Positions 32,996-42,529 of a DNA stretch of 64,000 nt are shown piece after piece; within the stretch, counting starts at the first letter, position 1, and each line of letters opens with the position of its first letter. Under the pieces are notes generated by a model. It searched no databases. It saw only the letters and a list, made by a program, of their open reading frames with translations, and was not told the origin of the DNA. A program made the position numbers and the translations under genes. The DNA comes from JASHVB01 sp036489395. GTDB taxonomy: Bacteria; Pseudomonadota; Alphaproteobacteria; Acetobacterales; Acetobacteraceae. The stretch lies in the NCBI GenBank assembly GCA_036489395.1, contig DASXFW010000168.1, positions 32,731 through 96,730 on the forward strand, in the 5' to 3' direction.

Positions 32996-33970
32996 CTAAC
33001 CAGGCGGCGATGTTTCAGCCCCCTGGTCAGCCCGCCACGGTTCACCGGAGTAACATCCGGTCCTCGCATCCAGCCAACCAAGCAGTGCCGCCCGAATCGA
33101 CGGAAGGCTTTTGTAAAGCGCCGTCGAATCGGGCAGTGCGCGTACTGCGTCTGCCAGCCGTGCCGCCGTTGCCGCATCGGTTATTGCCTGCGCAAGCGGA
33201 TAAGCGTGAACGCGGATGCCGAACAGAATCGCGTCGGTCTGCGGTAGCCGTCGCAGCGTCTGCCGTTCGACACGCAGGAATAACTGCTCACCCGCGTTCT
33301 GCGCGGTAACCGCAGCATTTCGCGCCTCCTGCCATTTGCCGGAGGGCTGGAACAGCGCGGCATCGTCCAGCACCGACCAGTTCAGGCGGGCTGCTATGTG
33401 CCCGCACTTCAAATGGCGCATGAAACGATCGACCGGACGGGCGAGTCGTTCGCTGTAGAGCGGCACCGGCGCGTGCACCTCGGCCAGGGGCAGGCCGATC
33501 TTTTCGGCCAGGCGCCAGCGGCTGGGGAAGCAGAGCACAGCGGCTGTCAGCACTGGCTCCGCATCAGTGGCTTGTATCAGGCACAAATCCTCCTGAACCA
33601 ATCGGCCGGCCACTTCCAGGGGATCGCATGGAGGCGACGCGAGATTCCATGTTTCGCGGGTAATGCGGTTATGCAGGATCGCGCCGCGCCGGTTGAACCA
33701 GTGCGGCCGGTGGGTCACGAGATGATCCGCAACCTCCACCAGAGTTTCTGCCCGTGCGGCGACGGACTGTGATAGTGCCGCAAAGACCTGAGCGTGGCAG
33801 GTATCCAAAAGATGGCGGCGCTCCGTCATATTGCCGATGTATCGTTCGTCGAGTTCAAACCAATCTGTATCGGCAACAGAAAACAGACCCATTGCCATGC
33901 GATAGGGGCCGGGATCGAAGGGCAGATGAACCACCTGCGGCGGCAAGGGACGCAGCGGAGCGTCAGCCAC
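32996..33970 (-). CDS. DUF3445 / haem-dependent oxidative N-demethylase family protein
   Basis: The 324-residue protein matches DUF3445, whose studied member is a haem-dependent dimethylamine-type oxidative demethylase. Typical segments are PFDPGPYRMAMGL, THRPHWFNRRGAILHNRITR-type text, VQEDLCLIQ, LCFPSRWRLAEKIGLPLAEV, HAPVP and LFLRVERQTLRRLPQTDAIL, then FGIRVHAYPL. Start GTG 33970 overlaps the glgA stop by 8 bases, so it is translated from the glycogen operon message. The sequence does not identify a substrate. An enzyme of this type following glgA is unexpected. Confidence 0.85.
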   Translation of the reverse strand: MADAPLRPLPPQVVHLPFDPGPYRMAMGLFSVADTDWFELDERYIGNMTERRHLLDTCHAQVFAALSQSVAARAETLVEVADHLVTHRPHWFNRRGAILHNRITRETWNLASPPCDPLEVAGRLVQEDLCLIQATDAEPVLTAAVLCFPSRWRLAEKIGLPLAEVHAPVPLYSERLARPVDRFMRHLKCGHIAARLNWSVLDDAALFQPSGKWQEARNAAVTAQNAGEQLFLRVERQTLRRLPQTDAILFGIRVHAYPLAQAITDAATAARLADAVRALPDSTALYKSLPSIRAALLGWLDARTGCYSGEPWRADQGAETSPPG

Positions 33971-35420
33971 GACGTGCCTCCGCCAGTTCGCGGAACAATG
34001 CGGCGTAGCGCCGCGCGGCACGACCCCAGCTTACATCCGTGGCCATAGCGTTCTGCTGCATCCGACGCCACAGGAACCGGTCGCGCCAGAGCAAGGCGGT
34101 GCGGGTGAATGCCATCGAAAGGTGCTCGTGCGTGACGGGATGAAACTGCACGCCGGTGGCGACCCCGGCGGCGACCGCCATTTCGTTGGCATCGATGACG
34201 CTGTCGGCCAGACCGCCGACCCGGGCGACCACCGGCAGTGCGCCGTAGCGCAATGCGCAGAGCTGCGTCAGGCCGCACGGCTCGAAGCGCGACGGCACCA
34301 GGATCGCGTCGCTGCCGCCTTGCACCAAATGCGCCAGCGCCTCGTGATAGCCGATGACGACGCCGATGCGGCCGGGATGCGCTTCGCCTGCCGACACAAA
34401 ACCCTGTTGCAGACTGCGATCGCCAGATCCGACCAATGCAAGCTGGGCGCCGTGCGACAGCAGGTCTGGTACTGCTTGCAGCAGCAGGTCCAGGCCCTTC
34501 TGCCACTCCAGACGGCTGACAACGCCGAACAGCGGCACGTCCGGATCGACGGTCAGGCCAAAGCGGGCCTGCAACGCTGCCTTGTTGCGCGCGCGGGAGG
34601 GGACACAGGTCGCCGCATCGTAGGCGCCCGGCAGCAGCAGGTCCGCTGCCGGATTCCACACGTCGGTGTCGATGCCGTTGAGAATGCCGCTGACCACCGC
34701 CGCCCGCGCGCGCAGCAGCCCGTCAAGGCCCATGCCGCCTGCGTTGGTTTGAATTTCCGCAGCATAGGTGGGGGAAACCGTGGTGATCCGATCGGCGCAC
34801 CACAGTCCTGCCTTCAGGTAGCCGATACTGCCGTAATACTCCACGCCGTCGGTGCCATAGGCCGATCCGGGCAAACCGAGCGCACCCAGCAGGTCTGGAG
34901 GAAACTGTCCCTGGTAGGCCAGATTGTGCACGGTCATGACCAGACCGGGCCGCGGCGGCCCACCATAGTATATGTACGCCAGTGCAAGCCCCGCCTGCCA
35001 GTCGTGCGCGTGGACGATGTCCGGCACGAAATTCCCCAGCAGGCCACGGGCGATTTGCGCCGCGACCGCACCCAGTGCGGCGAAACGGAACGCGTTGTCC
35101 GGCCAGGGCATCGCGTTGTCGCCGGCGTATGGGCCGCCGCCGCGCATGAACAAATGCGGTGCGTCCAGCACGAGCAAATCCAAATCGCCGACGCTGGCGG
35201 CCAGCAAACGGGCCGGGCCGTGAAACAGATCGGCGAACGCGTGCAGTTCCTCCCGCGCCGACAAAGCCTGCAACACAGCAGGATAGCCGGGGATCAAAGT
35301 GCGAACATGCACATCCTCACGCAACAAAGCGGCCGGCAGCGCGCCGACCACATCGGCCAGACCTCCGGTCTTGATCAGCGGGAAGACTTCGGATGCGACC
35401 GACAGAACATGCAGCGCCAT
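33963..35420 (-). CDS. glgA: Glycogen synthase (ADP-glucose dependent)
   Basis: GlgA elongates alpha-1,4-glucan from ADP-glucose. The 485-residue GT5 protein has the ADP-glucose-binding KTGGLADVVGALP near residue 16, VHAHDWQAGLALAY, NLAYQG, GILNGIDTDVWNP and the catalytic-region SRFEPCGLTQLCALRYGALP. ATG 35420 fits the family N-terminus (MALHVLSVASEVFPLIKTGG); a TTG start at 35441 would overlap the glgC end. It follows glgC by 10 bases, and its stop overlaps the DUF3445 start. Confidence 0.95.
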   Translation of the reverse strand: MALHVLSVASEVFPLIKTGGLADVVGALPAALLREDVHVRTLIPGYPAVLQALSAREELHAFADLFHGPARLLAASVGDLDLLVLDAPHLFMRGGGPYAGDNAMPWPDNAFRFAALGAVAAQIARGLLGNFVPDIVHAHDWQAGLALAYIYYGGPPRPGLVMTVHNLAYQGQFPPDLLGALGLPGSAYGTDGVEYYGSIGYLKAGLWCADRITTVSPTYAAEIQTNAGGMGLDGLLRARAAVVSGILNGIDTDVWNPAADLLLPGAYDAATCVPSRARNKAALQARFGLTVDPDVPLFGVVSRLEWQKGLDLLLQAVPDLLSHGAQLALVGSGDRSLQQGFVSAGEAHPGRIGVVIGYHEALAHLVQGGSDAILVPSRFEPCGLTQLCALRYGALPVVARVGGLADSVIDANEMAVAAGVATGVQFHPVTHEHLSMAFTRTALLWRDRFLWRRMQQNAMATDVSWGRAARRYAALFRELAEARRG

Positions 35421-35430
35421 TGAAGAAATT

Positions 35431-36702
35431 TCAGGCCGCAAGCCGGTTTATCATCGGTTGGGTGATCACGCAGACACCGCGCTCGGTGCGGCGGAAACGC
35501 GCGTCGTCGAGTATGGGATCCTCGCCCACCACCAATCCGGCGGGAATCACCACACCGCGGTCGATGATGACATTGCGTAAGCGCGCCGATCGGTGGATCA
35601 CCACGTACGGCAGCACGACCGCACCATCGAGATGCGCGTAGGAATGCGCATGCACGCCGGTGAACAGCAGCGAGCGGCGGATCGAGGCGCCCGACACGAT
35701 GCAGCCGCCGGACACCAGCGAGCTCACCGCCATGCCGCGCCGTCCGTCCGCGTCGTGCACGAACTTTGCCGGCGGCACGACCTCGCCATAAGTCCAGATC
35801 GGCCAGTCGCGGTCATAAAGATCCAGCGCCGGCAACGCATGCGTCAGGTCGATGTTGGCTTCCCAATACGCATCCACCGTGCCGACGTCCCGCCAGTATG
35901 CATCGGTTTCCGCGGTGGAGCGCACGCAGGAATCGGTGAAACGATGGGCGACGGCCTTACCGTGCTGTACCAGGTAGGGGATGATATCCTTGCCGAAATC
36001 GTGGCTGGAGCGCGGATCGGCCGCGTCGCGCCGGAGCTGATCGATCAGGAACGCCGTCTCGAACACGTAGATGCCCATGCTGGCCAGCGCCATATCGGGC
36101 TTGTCCGGCATGCCGGGCGGATCCTTCGGCTTTTCCAGGAACGACAGCATGCGGCCGCCGGCATCCACGTGCATCACGCCGAAGCCCGTGGCGTCCGCTC
36201 GCGGCACCTCGAAACACGCCACCGTCACATCGGCATGTTGCTCGACATGCTGCTGTAGCATGTATTCGTAATCCATCTTATATACGTGGTCGCCGGCCAG
36301 CAGCACGATGTATTGCGGGGCGTAGCTTTCGATGATGTCGATGTTCTGGAAGACCGCATCGGCGGTGCCGGCGTACCACTGCGTCTCCGACACGCGCTGG
36401 CTGGCGGGCAGGATGTCGAAGCTCTCGTTGCGTTCGGTGCGGAAGAAGTTCCAGCCGCGCTGCATGTGGCGGATCAGGCTGTGCGCCTTGTATTGCGTCG
36501 CGACGCCGATGCGGCGGATGCCGGAGTTCAGCGCGTTGGACAAAGCGAAATCGATGATGCGCGACTTGCCGCCGAAATAGACGGCGGGCTTGGCGCGGAT
36601 GTCGGTCAGCTCCATCAGCCGGCTGCCGCGCCCGCCGGCCAGCACATAGGCCATGGAGGACCGGGCCAAAGGGGCGCTCAGACTGGATGCGGCGGCTGGC
36701 AT
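35431..36702 (-). CDS. glgC: Glucose-1-phosphate adenylyltransferase
   Basis: GlgC makes ADP-glucose, the committed step of glycogen synthesis. The 423-residue protein shows the nucleotide-binding YVLAGGRGSRLMELTDIRAK, PAVYFGGKSRIIDFALSN, WYAGTADAVFQN, LAGDHVYKMDY, FLEKPKDPP (substrate lysine) and a C-terminal left-handed beta helix (VVLPYVVIHRSARLRNVIID). GGAGG lies 9 bases upstream of ATG 36702. It is the first gene of glgC-glgA-DUF3445. Confidence 0.96.
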   Translation of the reverse strand: MPAAASSLSAPLARSSMAYVLAGGRGSRLMELTDIRAKPAVYFGGKSRIIDFALSNALNSGIRRIGVATQYKAHSLIRHMQRGWNFFRTERNESFDILPASQRVSETQWYAGTADAVFQNIDIIESYAPQYIVLLAGDHVYKMDYEYMLQQHVEQHADVTVACFEVPRADATGFGVMHVDAGGRMLSFLEKPKDPPGMPDKPDMALASMGIYVFETAFLIDQLRRDAADPRSSHDFGKDIIPYLVQHGKAVAHRFTDSCVRSTAETDAYWRDVGTVDAYWEANIDLTHALPALDLYDRDWPIWTYGEVVPPAKFVHDADGRRGMAVSSLVSGGCIVSGASIRRSLLFTGVHAHSYAHLDGAVVLPYVVIHRSARLRNVIIDRGVVIPAGLVVGEDPILDDARFRRTERGVCVITQPMINRLAA

Positions 36703-36780
36703 GGGGCCTCCTGCGACGGCCGTGCTCGCCGTCCAGCCTACGCATCTCGCCGCGCCTATGGAAAGGCCGGCGTGGGAAAA

Positions 36781-37986
36781 TCAGATGATTCCTTTCTCCC
36801 GCAGCTCGGCCAGCTTCGCCGCGTCCAGGCCCAGCCGCTCATGCAGCACCGCGTCGGTGTGTTCGCCGAGCATCGGCGGCGGCAGGCGATAATTCGCCGG
36901 CGTTTCCGACAGCCGCACCGGATTGGCGATCATCTTCATGTGCTCGCCGGAGCCGTGCTGCATCTCGATCACCGCGCTGCGAGCGACCACCTGAGGATCG
37001 GCAAACACCTCCGAGAGCTTGTTGATCGGGCCGCAACCGATCTTCAGCTTCTCCAGCCGGTCCACCCACCAGGTCGTGGGATGCCGTTGCATCATCGGTG
37101 TCAGCGTATCTGTCACCAACTGACGGTTCTGCACGCGGGCGGCGTTTGTGGCGAAGCGCGCATCTTCCAGCAGATGGGTCAGATCGAACGCATCGCAGAA
37201 GCGCTTGAAGGTGGCATCGTTGCCGACGGACAGCACGATGTGCCCGTCCTGGGTCGGGAACACCTGGTAGGGTACGATGTTCGGGTGCTGATTGCCGAGG
37301 CGTGCCGGATTTTCACCTGTCGCCAGGTAATTCATGCCCTGGTTGGCCAGCCACGCCACATGCGTATCCAGCATGCCGATGTCGATCTGCTGCCCCTGCC
37401 CGGTTGCATCGCGATGACGAAGTGCGGCAAGGATGCCGATGCAACCGTACAGTCCCGCGAAAACATCCGCGACCGGCACACCGACTTTCTGCGGCAGCCC
37501 ATCCGGCTCGCCGGTCAGGCTCATGACGCCGCCCATCGCCTGGATCAGCGAATCATAGCCGGGGCGCGGCGCGTATGGACCGGTCTGACCAAATCCAGTA
37601 ATTGAGCAGTATATCACCCGTGGGAATGTTGCATGGATTTGCTGATAGCCGAGACCGTATTTGTCCAATGCTCCGACCTTGAAATTCTCTACCAGGATAT
37701 CGCAATCGGCAATCAGCTTAAGGGCGATCTCCTGACCCTCGGGGCGCGCGATGTCCAGCGTGACCGACCGCTTGTTGCGGTTTACCCCGACAAAATAAGC
37801 GCTTTCCCGAGTATTTGGCATATAGGGCGGCGCAAAGCCGCGGGTATCGTCGCCGCTGCCGGGGCGCTCGATCTTGATCACGTCGGCGCCGAGATCGCCC
37901 AGCATCTGCGCGCAGGTGGGGCCTGCAAGAACGCGGGTCAGGTCGAAAACTCGCAGCCCCTGTAACGGGCCGGTAGGATCGGTCAT
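36781..37986 (-). CDS. CaiB/BaiF family CoA transferase
   Basis: The 401-residue protein is a family III CoA transferase, moving CoA between carboxylic acids. It starts GLRVFDLTRVLAGPTCAQML, then GADVIKIERPGSGDDTRGF, ENFKVGALDKYGLGY, SITGFGQTGPYAPRPGYD and the catalytic aspartate region VGVPVADVFAGLYG. ATG 37986 has GGAG upstream. It is divergent from the MFS permease at 38104, which may import its acid substrate. The actual acid is not evident; frc, caiB and mct-like enzymes all share these motifs. Confidence 0.9.
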   Translation of the reverse strand: MTDPTGPLQGLRVFDLTRVLAGPTCAQMLGDLGADVIKIERPGSGDDTRGFAPPYMPNTRESAYFVGVNRNKRSVTLDIARPEGQEIALKLIADCDILVENFKVGALDKYGLGYQQIHATFPRVIYCSITGFGQTGPYAPRPGYDSLIQAMGGVMSLTGEPDGLPQKVGVPVADVFAGLYGCIGILAALRHRDATGQGQQIDIGMLDTHVAWLANQGMNYLATGENPARLGNQHPNIVPYQVFPTQDGHIVLSVGNDATFKRFCDAFDLTHLLEDARFATNAARVQNRQLVTDTLTPMMQRHPTTWWVDRLEKLKIGCGPINKLSEVFADPQVVARSAVIEMQHGSGEHMKMIANPVRLSETPANYRLPPPMLGEHTDAVLHERLGLDAAKLAELREKGII

Positions 37987-38103
37987 CGTTATCTCCGCTT
38001 GCCGGATCGTTCATGTTCGTTCATATCGACCCCCGGCTTATAGGACCGCAGGCCGCGACGGCAACCCCGTGCTGCGGCAGCCATTCGGGAGGTACCGGCT
38101 GCA

Positions 38104-39357
38104 ATGCCGGATTCTGGGCTTTTGTCTGAGTACAGCGATAGTATCGAGCGGCGGGGATCGTGGATCGCCGCCTGGCTTGCATTGGTGATTCTGGCGGTCG
38201 GCTATGGCGCACCGCTGGTTGTGGTGGTCGGGCTCGAGCCAATTCAGAACAGCCTGGGGACGGATCGCTCGGTTATTGCGCTGGCCGGTGCACTGACATG
38301 GGTGGGCACCGGGTTGGGCGGCATCCTGATGGGTTGGGTCGCGGACCGAATCGGTATCCGCGCCACAACCAGCATCGGGGCAGTAATGACCGCCGCTGGA
38401 CTTGGCGTGGCATCCACCGGCAGCGTGTGGGCGCTGTATGTCGGACACGGCCTGCTGATCGGTCTCATCGGCAACGGTGCGCTGTATGCGCCCCTGCTCA
38501 TTTACGTCAGCCGCTGGTTCGATCGACGGCGCGGCACGGCGCTGGCGCTGATTTCGTCCGGCCAGTACATCGCCGGGATCGTGTGGCCGACGGTGTTCGA
38601 ATTCGGCATCGCGCATTACGGATGGCAAGCCACGATGGCCGGCTTCGGTGCCGCCACCCTGGTGCTGATCCTGCCGATGACATTGTTCTTCCTGCGCCCG
38701 GCGCCGGAGCCAGTGGGGCGGCCGGTCCGCCATGCCGCGTCCAGCCAGACGCCGCGCGTGCTGGGACTGCCGCCCAACCTGGTGCAGGCGCTGATGTGCC
38801 TGGCGTCGTTCATGTGCTGCGTGCCGATGTCTCTGCCGGCCTCGCATCTGGTCGCGTTCTGCAGCGACCTGGGGATTGCACCAGAACAAGGTGCGGCGAT
38901 GCTGTCGGTGCTGCTGGGCTGCGCGTTCGTTTCCCGGCAATTCTGGGGCTGGTTCGGGGACCGCTTCGGCGGGTTGCGCGCGGTGTTCGTCGGCTCCTGC
39001 TGCATGGTGCTCGCCATTGCGGCATTCACCATGACGAAGAACGAAGCGGGGTTGTTCGCGGTTGCCGCTGCCTACGGCCTCGGCTTCGCCGGCATCATCC
39101 CGTCCTACGTGCTGGCGATCCGTGCGCTGTTCCCATCCTACGAAGCCGCCTGGCGCGTGCCGACTCTGTTGTTCACGGCGATGAGCGGCATGGCATTCGG
39201 AAGCTGGTTCGCCGGCGCGTTGTACGACCATTTCGGCTACTACGCGCCGGCCTTCGGCATTGGCGTCGTGTTCGGTCTGGCCAATCTTGTGCTCATCGGG
39301 GCGCTGCTGCTGCGCGAACGCGGCACCAGCGGGTGGGCGCTGACGCCACAGCAATGA
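38104..39357 (+). CDS. MFS transporter (monocarboxylate/oxalate-formate type)
   Basis: The 417-residue protein has about 12 membrane helices and the major facilitator loop motif GWVADRIGIRATTSIGA between helices 2 and 3, repeated as GWFGDRFGGLRAVFVG in the second half. Overall it resembles monocarboxylate/anion transporters. GGGAGG lies upstream (38087-38092) of ATG 38104. It is divergent from the CoA transferase and converges on the LigB-type gene six bases away. An organic acid is the likely substrate. Confidence 0.87.
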   Translation: MPDSGLLSEYSDSIERRGSWIAAWLALVILAVGYGAPLVVVVGLEPIQNSLGTDRSVIALAGALTWVGTGLGGILMGWVADRIGIRATTSIGAVMTAAGLGVASTGSVWALYVGHGLLIGLIGNGALYAPLLIYVSRWFDRRRGTALALISSGQYIAGIVWPTVFEFGIAHYGWQATMAGFGAATLVLILPMTLFFLRPAPEPVGRPVRHAASSQTPRVLGLPPNLVQALMCLASFMCCVPMSLPASHLVAFCSDLGIAPEQGAAMLSVLLGCAFVSRQFWGWFGDRFGGLRAVFVGSCCMVLAIAAFTMTKNEAGLFAVAAAYGLGFAGIIPSYVLAIRALFPSYEAAWRVPTLLFTAMSGMAFGSWFAGALYDHFGYYAPAFGIGVVFGLANLVLIGALLLRERGTSGWALTPQQ

Positions 39358-39363
39358 CCGGCC

Positions 39364-40350
39364 TTATCGGAAACTCGCGAACCCAAGCCCCGTGCCAGTG
39401 AGTGCCGGCGTGCGATAGCCGGGCGCATAGGTCATCCACGCCGGTTGCAGTGGCCCGAGCGCGCCGGCCATGCAGATCCAGTTGCGGATTTCCGAGCTGC
39501 CGGATTGCAGCTTGGCCAGCGGTGCGTTGCGGAAGAACGCCGCATCCTTGCGGCCCAGCGCGTCCAGCAAGGCGCGATCGAACGCCTCATCCACCACGAA
39601 ATGGCTGAGCCCGCCCGACGCGATGATGCCGATTCGCCGGTCGTCGGGAAACGCGGCGACCGCGCGCGCCATCGCCTCGCCCAGCGCGAAGCAGCGCGCA
39701 GGCGTTGGCTGGTTCGGCGGGTAATACGCGTTGAGGAACACCGGGACGATCGGCACCGCGCCTCCCGGCATGCAGAAGCGGTGTACCCAGGAGAATGCGT
39801 GGCCTTCGTATTTGCCGTCCGAGATCCGGCTCATCACCGAGATGTCGAAGCCGTCCTCTTGCAGGCCTTCGATGAGGTGGCGTGCCAGCGCGGCGTGGCA
39901 GGGGTGCTCGGCCGGACCGTCCGGCTCGTGATAGCGGCGGCGCGCGACCGACATCCAGTCGTCGCCCTTCACGGACGACGCGGCGGCGTTGCGGATGGTG
40001 TCGCCATAATAGATGCCGATCGCCGGCATGTTGGAGTGGTCGAACAACTCCTGCTGGTCGTCGCCGACGACGATCAGCGCGTCCAGCCGCGCGCTGGCGA
40101 TATCGTCGGCCAGGCGGGCGATGGCGGCGGTGATCTCGCCGTGCCGGCGCGCGAGCAGGGCCGGGGCGATGCGATCGGCGGCATCCGAGGGGGCGTGCGC
40201 CAGCAGCGTGTCGTAGGTGGTGGGATTGCCGTCGAGATCGACATGCGGCCGGGCGCGATCGCGGCCCAGGAAGCCGCCGTTCCAATCCTCCGGCCGCGCT
40301 GCCAGCATGGGGCTGTGCGATGAGCCGTACGCTGCGACCAGTCGGGCCAT
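39364..40350 (-). CDS. Class III extradiol ring-cleavage dioxygenase, catalytic (LigB) family
   Basis: The 328-residue protein belongs to the LigB superfamily of non-haem Fe(II) dioxygenases that cleave catechols such as protocatechuate or gallate. Iron-ligand regions are visible: AYGSSHSPMLA (His near 12) and a downstream acidic/His set including LIVVGDDQQELFDHSNMPAI, with GGLSHFVVDEAFDRAL and SGSSEIRNWICMAG toward the C-terminus. No separate LigA-type alpha subunit gene is adjacent. GGAGG precedes ATG 40350. The aromatic substrate is unknown. Confidence 0.85.
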   Translation of the reverse strand: MARLVAAYGSSHSPMLAARPEDWNGGFLGRDRARPHVDLDGNPTTYDTLLAHAPSDAADRIAPALLARRHGEITAAIARLADDIASARLDALIVVGDDQQELFDHSNMPAIGIYYGDTIRNAAASSVKGDDWMSVARRRYHEPDGPAEHPCHAALARHLIEGLQEDGFDISVMSRISDGKYEGHAFSWVHRFCMPGGAVPIVPVFLNAYYPPNQPTPARCFALGEAMARAVAAFPDDRRIGIIASGGLSHFVVDEAFDRALLDALGRKDAAFFRNAPLAKLQSGSSEIRNWICMAGALGPLQPAWMTYAPGYRTPALTGTGLGFASFR

Positions 40351-40498
40351 GGTGCGTCCCTCCTTGATATGAAAGTGGTACGCAGCCGGCGCCGCGGCGT
40401 CAACGGCGGCGCATCACGGGCGCACCCAGGGCGAGCTCACCCCTGGAACCGCGCGACGGACGGTACATTTGGGTCATGCGGCGACGACGGAGCGGGCA

Positions 40499-40681
40499 AT
40501 GACGGCAGTGGCGCATGGGCCGAAACAGCGGAGGGGGCTGTCCGACCCTCCGACTCCCGGCGGGGATCCGCGCCTGCCGGAGCCGCCACCCGACCCGGAT
40601 GCGCCGCCGCCGATCCAGGAGCCCCCGCCGCCGATCCCTGTCCCGCCGGATCCGGGGCGGCCGCCGCTGCACGCGGCCTGA
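40499..40681 (+). CDS. Small proline-rich protein
   Basis: This 60-residue ORF starts at ATG 40499 after GGAGCGGGC. It is mostly proline with acidic and glutamine residues (PPPDPDAPPPIQEPPPPIPV). Short proline-rich proteins of this style occur widely in proteobacteria without known function. Low complexity makes coding status uncertain; the good ribosome site and the absence of an overlapping gene favour it. Confidence 0.5.
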   Translation: MTAVAHGPKQRRGLSDPPTPGGDPRLPEPPPDPDAPPPIQEPPPPIPVPPDPGRPPLHAA

Positions 40682-40825
40682 CCGGCCCGCACGCGCCCTG
40701 CATATCGCGCGGACCAGCCCCGCGCCTGTTGTCCCTTGCCTCACGGCCTCGTGATGCTGCATATGCGAAGAGAACGTCAATATCTCTGTCGCATAGTACG
40801 CAACGAGTCGGGACACAAGACAACG

Positions 40826-41296
40826 ATGAAACCCGGAAGCTGGAAGCCGCACCAGGAAGACGACGGCGGCGTGATGTGGGCGGTGATGGCCGCCTGCGTG
40901 CTGATCGCGGTCGTTCTGGGCAGCGTCGAGATCATGACCCTCATCAACATCGTTTCCACAGGACCGGCGGTGGGCGACATCGTGACGTTCAAGTCGGCCG
41001 GCATGGGCATCGATGAGGAGCCGATGCAGGTGGCGGTCGCCTCGCCGGTCGCGCAGACCTGCATGCTCAGCCCGCGCGTGATGCGCGCGGATGGCGGCAG
41101 CCTGGTAGTGGAGGCCCGCGAAGCCCCCCAGCCGGAGCCGATGTATCGCGTGCATTGGGCCGGCGTGCACACGACGGACGGCACGGGGGACTGCGGCCGG
41201 CAGGCCAACCTGGTGATGTCGGCGAACGATCTGCGGGCAATGGCGAGCGCGACCGGCCAGCTTGGCCCGGACGGGCGGATCGACGCGAAGTTCTGA
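40826..41296 (+). CDS. Membrane-anchored protein of unknown function
   Basis: The 156-residue product of ATG 40826 has one hydrophobic helix (about residues 16-40, VMWAVMAACVLIAVVLGSVE). It is followed by a presumed periplasmic domain with two cysteines (AQTCMLSP and GDCGRQANL) that could form a disulfide. A longer frame to 40736 lacks a ribosome site. I recognise no family. The gene stands alone between the proline-rich ORF and the convergent MetE-like gene. Confidence 0.65.
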   Translation: MKPGSWKPHQEDDGGVMWAVMAACVLIAVVLGSVEIMTLINIVSTGPAVGDIVTFKSAGMGIDEEPMQVAVASPVAQTCMLSPRVMRADGGSLVVEAREAPQPEPMYRVHWAGVHTTDGTGDCGRQANLVMSANDLRAMASATGQLGPDGRIDAKF

Positions 41297-41331
41297 TCCG
41301 GCCCGACCGCGCCCCGGCGCGTTTGCCGGGC

Positions 41332-42501
41332 CTACCGCATACCCAACCGAGCCGACGCGATTTTGGCGCCCTCGGCCATCGACGCCAGTTTTGCCCAGAC
41401 GACATCCGCGGCGACCCGCCCGCGGCCGGCCGAGGTGTCAAAGCCGCAATCGGTCCCGGCCAGCACCCGCGTCGGATCGCCAACCGTTTGCGCCACGCGC
41501 TCGATGCGGTCCGCGACCACCTCGGGGTGCTCCACGAAGTTGGTCAGCGGATCGATGACGCCGGCCACGACCACCTGACCGTCATCCAGCGGCAGGTTCG
41601 CGGCACAGCGGTATTCGTGGGCGTGGCGAGGATTGGCGAACGGCAGCACCCAGCCGCCGACATTGGCGCGGCTGATCGCCGGCAGGATCTCCGCCAGGTC
41701 CACGTCGCAATCGTGCGGGCCTTCGTAATTGCCCCAGCAGGCGTGCAGCCGGACCCTGTCGCGCGGAATGCCGCGCAGCGCGTGGTTGATGGTCGCCACC
41801 ACCTGCTCCACGAACTCGACGAATTCGCCGGTGGGGCGGTCCTGGAAGGCGACGTGCCGCTCCAGCGCCAGGTCCGGCGCGTCGATCTGCAGCAGGAAGC
41901 CGCTTTCGACGATCGCCAGGTATTCCACGCGCACCGCCTCGCCCAACGCCGCGAGGTAGGCGCCGAACGTGTCGTAATATGCGTTCTGCAGGGCGGTCGC
42001 GATAATCCCGGGGGAAGGCGCGGTCATGAACGGTTCGGCGAAGCCGGTGCCGCCGATTTCGTTGAGTGTGGCACGGAATTCGGCACACTCGGCTTCCACT
42101 GCCGCGCGATCGAGGTAACGCACCGCGCCGATCGCTTTCGGAATGCCGTCGCGGTTGCTGACCGACGGGCGGTTGGCGGAGTCGCTCCACGCGCGGAAGC
42201 CCGGATAGCGCATCGCATCGGCCATCGGCTTGCGGTTCCAGCTTCCGCCGAAGCCGCTCATGCGATGCCGCACATAGAGGAAGAACGCCTCGCGCATTTG
42301 TTCGCCGTTGTTGCCGACATCGACGCCGGCGGCGATCTGGTGGCGCACGACGTCGCGCGTGGCCGCTTTCCCGGCGGCGTCGATCGCCGCTTCATCGACC
42401 GCTTCGCCGGCGGCACGGCGGGCATACAGTGCGGTCAGCGCCGGCGGGCGCGGCAGGCTGCCGGTGTGCGTCGTCAGGATGCGGTGTTCGCTGTGCAGCA
42501 T
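41332..42501 (-). CDS. Cobalamin-independent methionine synthase (MetE C-terminal) family protein
   Basis: The 389-residue protein matches the catalytic barrel of MetE and of epoxyalkane:coenzyme M transferases, enzymes that activate a thiol on zinc. It begins ILTTHTGSLPRPPAL. Zinc ligands are visible as RLHACWGNYEG (His and Cys) and LAGTDCGFDTS (Cys). It lacks the N-terminal half of full MetE. It is last in the operon of the ABC transporter genes (28 bases after the second permease), so it may metabolise the imported compound. Its function is not defined by sequence. Confidence 0.88.
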   Translation of the reverse strand: MLHSEHRILTTHTGSLPRPPALTALYARRAAGEAVDEAAIDAAGKAATRDVVRHQIAAGVDVGNNGEQMREAFFLYVRHRMSGFGGSWNRKPMADAMRYPGFRAWSDSANRPSVSNRDGIPKAIGAVRYLDRAAVEAECAEFRATLNEIGGTGFAEPFMTAPSPGIIATALQNAYYDTFGAYLAALGEAVRVEYLAIVESGFLLQIDAPDLALERHVAFQDRPTGEFVEFVEQVVATINHALRGIPRDRVRLHACWGNYEGPHDCDVDLAEILPAISRANVGGWVLPFANPRHAHEYRCAANLPLDDGQVVVAGVIDPLTNFVEHPEVVADRIERVAQTVGDPTRVLAGTDCGFDTSAGRGRVAADVVWAKLASMAEGAKIASARLGMR

Positions 42502-42529
42502 GGATGGGTCCCTCCCCTGGAGTCCGTGT

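Noticed and set aside
34122..35423. 433-codon plus-strand frame opposite glgA
   Set aside because: It is antisense to a complete glycogen synthase, with arginine- and glutamine-rich text and no domain.
36286..37605. 439-codon plus-strand frame opposite glgC and the CoA transferase
   Set aside because: It spans two real genes and their gap on the other strand, which a genuine gene is unlikely to do.
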